From positions 1-11,503 of the forward strand of contig USKE01000038.1 in NCBI GenBank assembly GCA_900555165.1: 11,503 nucleotides of DNA, read 5' to 3'. Positions 8,835-11,503 of this stretch are shown here, in pieces (within the stretch, counting starts at the first letter, position 1; each line of letters opens with the position of its first letter). Position numbers and translations under genes: made by a program. The stretch is from an uncultured Porphyromonadaceae bacterium. GTDB taxonomy: Bacteria; Bacteroidota; Bacteroidia; Bacteroidales; Muribaculaceae. The notes under the pieces are model-generated. The model was not told the origin of the DNA. It searched no databases and saw only the letters and a list, made by a program, of their open reading frames with translations.

Positions 8835-10781
8835 ATGAAAAAGATATTCAAATCGATCTTGGGCGCCGGTGTGGCTGTCGTGGGTCTGGGTGTTCTCTCG
8901 GCCTGCACGGCAGAAAAATTCGACGTGCTCGATCCCAACGGCGTGCCTGATGCCGCCAATATCGACGTCACGGTGACCGTTGACCCCGAAACCAACGAAT
9001 ACTGCCTGACGCTCAACAACGCCCAGGGGTGTTATCCCGTGTGGAACGTGCACCTGAGCGACACCAAAACCGAAATCTCCACGCAGAACGGCAAGCGCGG
9101 CATCATCACCACCAAGGGCGAATACCCCGTGGAGGTGCGTGTAGGCAACCGCAACGGTGTCAGCACCGGCTCGAAGACGGTGAACATCGTCATTGACCAC
9201 ACCATCGTTGACTACGGCCCCTATATCCAGCGCCTGACCGCCGGCGACACCAAGACCTGGATGATCGCCCGCGACGAGACAGGTCACCTGGGTTGCGGCC
9301 CCTCTGGCACCGAAGGCCTCGAATGGTGGAGCGCCACCCCCAACAACAAGGCCGAATGGGGCGTATATGACAATCGCATGATCTTCGGCAAGACCGAGGC
9401 TGCCGACGGCGGTGCCTACACCTACGATCCGGGTGCGAGCGGCACAATCTACGTGAACACCGGCATCACCGACCTGCCCCCCTATTCGCAGTACAACACC
9501 CACGACGAGCTGGACTACTGCGCCCCCGCCGAGAAACAGGAGACCACCTTCACCATCGTCAGCGAGAACGACAAGCTTTACCTCGTCTTCCCCCAGGGTA
9601 CGCTGATGGGCTATCTCCCCAACGTCGAGGCCTACAACGCCCCCAAGTTCGAGATTCAGTCAATCTCAAACTCGATGGTCGACCTGGTGAACGACAATGG
9701 CGCCATCGCCTGGCACTATAAGCTCGGTCTCGAGGGTGAGGCTCCCTTCATGGGCTTCAAGTACGACAGCGAGTATAACCTCTTCCGCAACGCCACATGT
9801 GCCGAACCGGTCATCTTCTACGCTCATGGCGGTGGCTGGGAACTCTATCCCGCGCCGTTCGACTACACTGTAGAAGAGAACGGCTATACATTCTCGTTAC
9901 CCGGAGCTACCGACCAGCAGTGGCAGGCACAGTTCAAGTTCCTCACCGACATCGTGACTTCGGCCGACAAGACATACGACATGTCTGTGGTCATCAGCTC
10001 AAACAAGGATCTCCCCGGTGTGACATTCAAGGCCACTCACGAGACTCTCAACGACAAGGGAGAGCCTGAGGATGTCGGCGAGATCATAAACAAGACCGAG
10101 GCAGTGGCCGCCGGTGAGGATCATGTGATCTGGTGTTCTGACGTGAAGGGTATCGATACCGACAAACTGAAGATTGTCTTCGACTTCGGCGGTAACCCCG
10201 AGGGCGCGGTGATCACAGTCAAGAACATCGTCATCAAGGACCACGCCAACAACGACGGCACTGTTCTCCCCGAAATTCCCGACGAGCCCGAGGTTCCCGA
10301 GGCTCCCGTTACCTGGTGCGATCCCGCCAGCGAACTTAATCTCTGGAACGCCGCACAGTCAACCATGGAGTTCTACTATGCTCCCGGCTGGACTCCGATT
10401 GCCGCTCCTGATTTCACAGCCAACGGCAACTATTACGAGGTTTCACTTCCCGAGGCTACATTTGAGACCTGGCAGGCTCAGGTGAAATATCACACTCTGA
10501 TGGCCACCTCAGCCGACAAGAACTATGACTTCCGCATCACTTTCGAGTCGAACACCGACCACGGCAACATCTGTGTGAAACTCACCCAGGATGGCGACGA
10601 CGGCAACTTCTACATGGAGGAGAAGGTAGGTGTCACCGCCTACGAGGAGAAGACCTTCAAGTGGGTCAACATGCCCGGCAAGGACATCGAGAAACTGATG
10701 CTCGTGCTTGACTTCGGTGGCAACGCCGCCGACACCAAGGTGACCGTCAAGGACATCATCTTCCAGGAGCACGCCGAATAA
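8835..10781 (+). CDS. Multimodular surface glycan-binding lipoprotein (SGBP, SusE/F position) with two related C-terminal modules
   Basis: Non-enzymatic lipoprotein in the position where PULs encode their SGBP. It would capture polysaccharide at the surface for the GH16 enzyme and SusCD. Of 648 residues, 1-24 form a lipoprotein signal (lipobox LSAC, Cys24). About 38-122 resembles a PKD/Ig-like domain (GEYPVEVRVGNRNGVS at 95-110). About 125-310 is a domain rich in Trp, Tyr and Gly with TWMIARDETGHLGCGP (141-156) and EWWSA, a pattern I associate with SGBPs of beta-glucan loci. Two homologous modules follow at about 315-470 and 499-648, joined by a Pro/Glu linker (478-491). They share WQAQ (363-366, 546-549), TSADK-YD (375-382, 558-565) and DFGGN (450-454, 626-630). 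The second module resembles CBM4/9-type beta-sandwiches, without proof. No catalytic motif is seen. It ends the operon, before the terminator. Confidence 0.85.
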   Translation: MKKIFKSILGAGVAVVGLGVLSACTAEKFDVLDPNGVPDAANIDVTVTVDPETNEYCLTLNNAQGCYPVWNVHLSDTKTEISTQNGKRGIITTKGEYPVEVRVGNRNGVSTGSKTVNIVIDHTIVDYGPYIQRLTAGDTKTWMIARDETGHLGCGPSGTEGLEWWSATPNNKAEWGVYDNRMIFGKTEAADGGAYTYDPGASGTIYVNTGITDLPPYSQYNTHDELDYCAPAEKQETTFTIVSENDKLYLVFPQGTLMGYLPNVEAYNAPKFEIQSISNSMVDLVNDNGAIAWHYKLGLEGEAPFMGFKYDSEYNLFRNATCAEPVIFYAHGGGWELYPAPFDYTVEENGYTFSLPGATDQQWQAQFKFLTDIVTSADKTYDMSVVISSNKDLPGVTFKATHETLNDKGEPEDVGEIINKTEAVAAGEDHVIWCSDVKGIDTDKLKIVFDFGGNPEGAVITVKNIVIKDHANNDGTVLPEIPDEPEVPEAPVTWCDPASELNLWNAAQSTMEFYYAPGWTPIAAPDFTANGNYYEVSLPEATFETWQAQVKYHTLMATSADKNYDFRITFESNTDHGNICVKLTQDGDDGNFYMEEKVGVTAYEEKTFKWVNMPGKDIEKLMLVLDFGGNAADTKVTVKDIIFQEHAE

Positions 10782-10801
10782 GCCCGCTCCACGGATAATC
10801 G

Positions 10802-10826
10802 GGGAAGCCGCCTGACGGCGGTTCCC
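10802..10826 (+). repeat. Hairpin just after the SGBP stop codon
   Basis: GGGAA (10802-10806) pairs with TTCCC (10822-10826) and CCGCC (10808-10812) with GGCGG (10817-10821). One G is bulged at 10807 and the loop is TGAC. It lacks a T-tract, so it is more likely a 3' mRNA-stabilising or backup structure than a terminator by itself. It stands 16 bases before the strong terminator. Confidence 0.55.
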
Positions 10827-10842
10827 TGAATAACCCTACCGG

Positions 10843-10886
10843 CCCTCCCGGTGCCACACGGCACCGGGAGGGTTTCATTTTGTTTT
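10843..10886 (+). terminator. Strong intrinsic terminator closing the PUL operon
   Basis: CCCTCCCGGTGCC (10843-10855) and GGCACCGGGAGGG (10860-10872) form a perfect 13-bp stem around the loop ACAC, followed by the T-rich run 10873-10886. It lies 61 bases after the SGBP stop. The T-tract follows on the plus strand, so it acts on the PUL transcript. Confidence 0.93.
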
Positions 10887-10906
10887 AACGGTTAATAAAT
10901 TTTAAC

Positions 10907-10914
10907 TATCTTTG
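10907..10914 (+). promoter_or_regulatory. -7 element of the alpha-amylase promoter
   Basis: TATCTTTG matches TAnnTTTG exactly and shares the ten-base context CTATCTTTGC with the GH16 promoter. The expected TTG at -33 is not at ideal spacing: the nearest, at 10880-10882, overlaps the terminator T-tract and is 24 bases away. Transcription would start near 10919-10922, giving a leader of about 108 bases. The leader ends in a TTACTTAC-rich pyrimidine/A stretch at 10984-11014. Confidence 0.65.
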
Positions 10915-11028
10915 CAGTGTCGGGTCGTGATTGACTGACTGTGCCGCGCGGTATGATATTTTGTTCCCTGCGGCTCCATGAAAACTTATTTACTTACTTA
11001 CATTTCTTTACACCTCTTACCAGTTATC

Positions 11029-11502
11029 ATGAAGAAAAACTTCTTGTGGTCGTTGCTGATGGCGCTCTGTGCCGTCGGCACCGCCACGGCGGCAGATTAT
11101 GGTCTGCCCGCAAACATCCAGCAGGGTAACATCCTGCACTGTTTCAATTGGCCGATTACCACCGTCAAGGCCGAACTGCCCAATATCGCCGCCGCAGGTT
11201 TCGGCTCGGTGCAGCTGTCGCCCCTTCAGCGCCCCGACATCCAGGTGGGCTACGCATGGCACGACCTATACCGCCCCTACGACCTGGCTTTCAAGGGCTC
11301 GGCGGGGATGGGTTCCGAACAGGACCTGCGCGAACTCTGCGCCGAGGCCGCCACTTACGGCATCAAGGTCATCGTGGATGTGGTGGCAAACCATGTCGAC
11401 AAGACAGCCGGCTACCATGATACATGGTGGGACGCAAACGGTCGCGTGCGCTGGAACGGCGGCATAAACTATGGCGACCGCTATTCGATCCCCCCGTTAT
11501 GA
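11029..11502 (+). CDS. Secreted GH13 alpha-amylase, N-terminal part; frame ends early at a C6 run
   Basis: Start of an exported alpha-amylase (endo-alpha-1,4-glucan hydrolase) of the type represented by Bacillus AmyE. From the ATG at 11029, residues 1-22 form a cleavable signal peptide with no lipobox (TATA-ADYG), so the product would be periplasmic or released. The barrel begins with GNILHCFNWPITTVKAEL, which parallels AmyE's opening strand. Conserved region I is DVVANH at 117-122 (Asp117, His122). GINYGDRYSI at 145-154 matches the stretch before the family's next conserved block. The frame then reads PPL and stops at 11500-11502, giving 157 residues where such enzymes have over 400. The catalytic regions II-IV are absent from the window. 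Removing one C from the run 11490-11495 would continue as SIPRYD. An in-frame ATG at 10978 adds 17 residues before the signal peptide and is less likely. Pseudogene, sequencing error or a real slip site are all possible. Confidence 0.8.
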   Translation: MKKNFLWSLLMALCAVGTATAADYGLPANIQQGNILHCFNWPITTVKAELPNIAAAGFGSVQLSPLQRPDIQVGYAWHDLYRPYDLAFKGSAGMGSEQDLRELCAEAATYGIKVIVDVVANHVDKTAGYHDTWWDANGRVRWNGGINYGDRYSIPPL

Positions 11503-11503
11503 T

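Noticed and set aside
8820..9503. 227-codon minus-strand open frame opposite the SGBP gene
   Set aside because: It is antisense to a confident lipoprotein gene, resembles no known family, and is a product of the same codon bias. The other minus-strand frames over susC, susD and the SGBP are rejected for the same reason.
10941..11129. Small upstream open frame overlapping the amylase start
   Set aside because: It is in a different frame from the amylase, has no recognisable sequence and no initiation signal. It runs through the amylase signal peptide codons.

Overview
The window reads as chromosomal DNA of a gut-type Bacteroidota, order Bacteroidales. Three things point there: SusC/SusD nutrient-uptake genes, promoters of the TAnnTTTG (-7) type used by this phylum, and lipoproteins with an acidic stretch just after the lipidated cysteine. 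The coding DNA is GC-rich for the order, with a strong preference for C at third codon positions. That resembles Muribaculaceae, but the family assignment is an inference.

Layout: (1) Positions 1-2157, minus strand, carry housekeeping genes: topoisomerase IV subunit B (parE) followed 27 bp later by the start of coaD, which runs off the left edge. (2) Positions 2158-2451 are a divergent promoter region. (3) Positions 2452-10781, plus strand, are a polysaccharide utilization locus (PUL): a surface lipoprotein GH16 endo-glucanase with two BACON domains, then SusC, SusD and a large surface glycan-binding lipoprotein (SGBP) with two related C-terminal modules. The last three genes are spaced by 21 and 19 bp. 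A 274-bp gap between GH16 and susC is packed with GC-rich inverted repeats. (4) A 13-bp-stem terminator at 10843-10886 closes the locus and is followed at once by a new promoter. (5) From 11029 a secreted GH13 alpha-amylase begins. Its reading frame hits a stop at 11500-11502, just after a run of six C, in a place where the protein family continues.

How the genes work together: the GH16 enzyme would cut a beta-glucan (most likely beta-1,3 or mixed-linkage) at the cell surface. The SGBP and SusD would hold the polymer and its fragments, and SusC would import the oligosaccharides with TonB energy. No regulator (HTCS, SusR-like or ECF sigma/anti-sigma) and no exo-acting glycosidase (GH3, GH158 and similar) is present, so the locus is incomplete or relies on genes elsewhere. 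The alpha-amylase is a separate transcription unit that would act on alpha-glucan.

I see no CRISPR array, tRNA, rRNA, IS element or phage gene. Most of the content is ordinary. The parts that repay a second look are the palindrome-rich gap at 3872-4053, the broken amylase frame, and the architecture of the SGBP.
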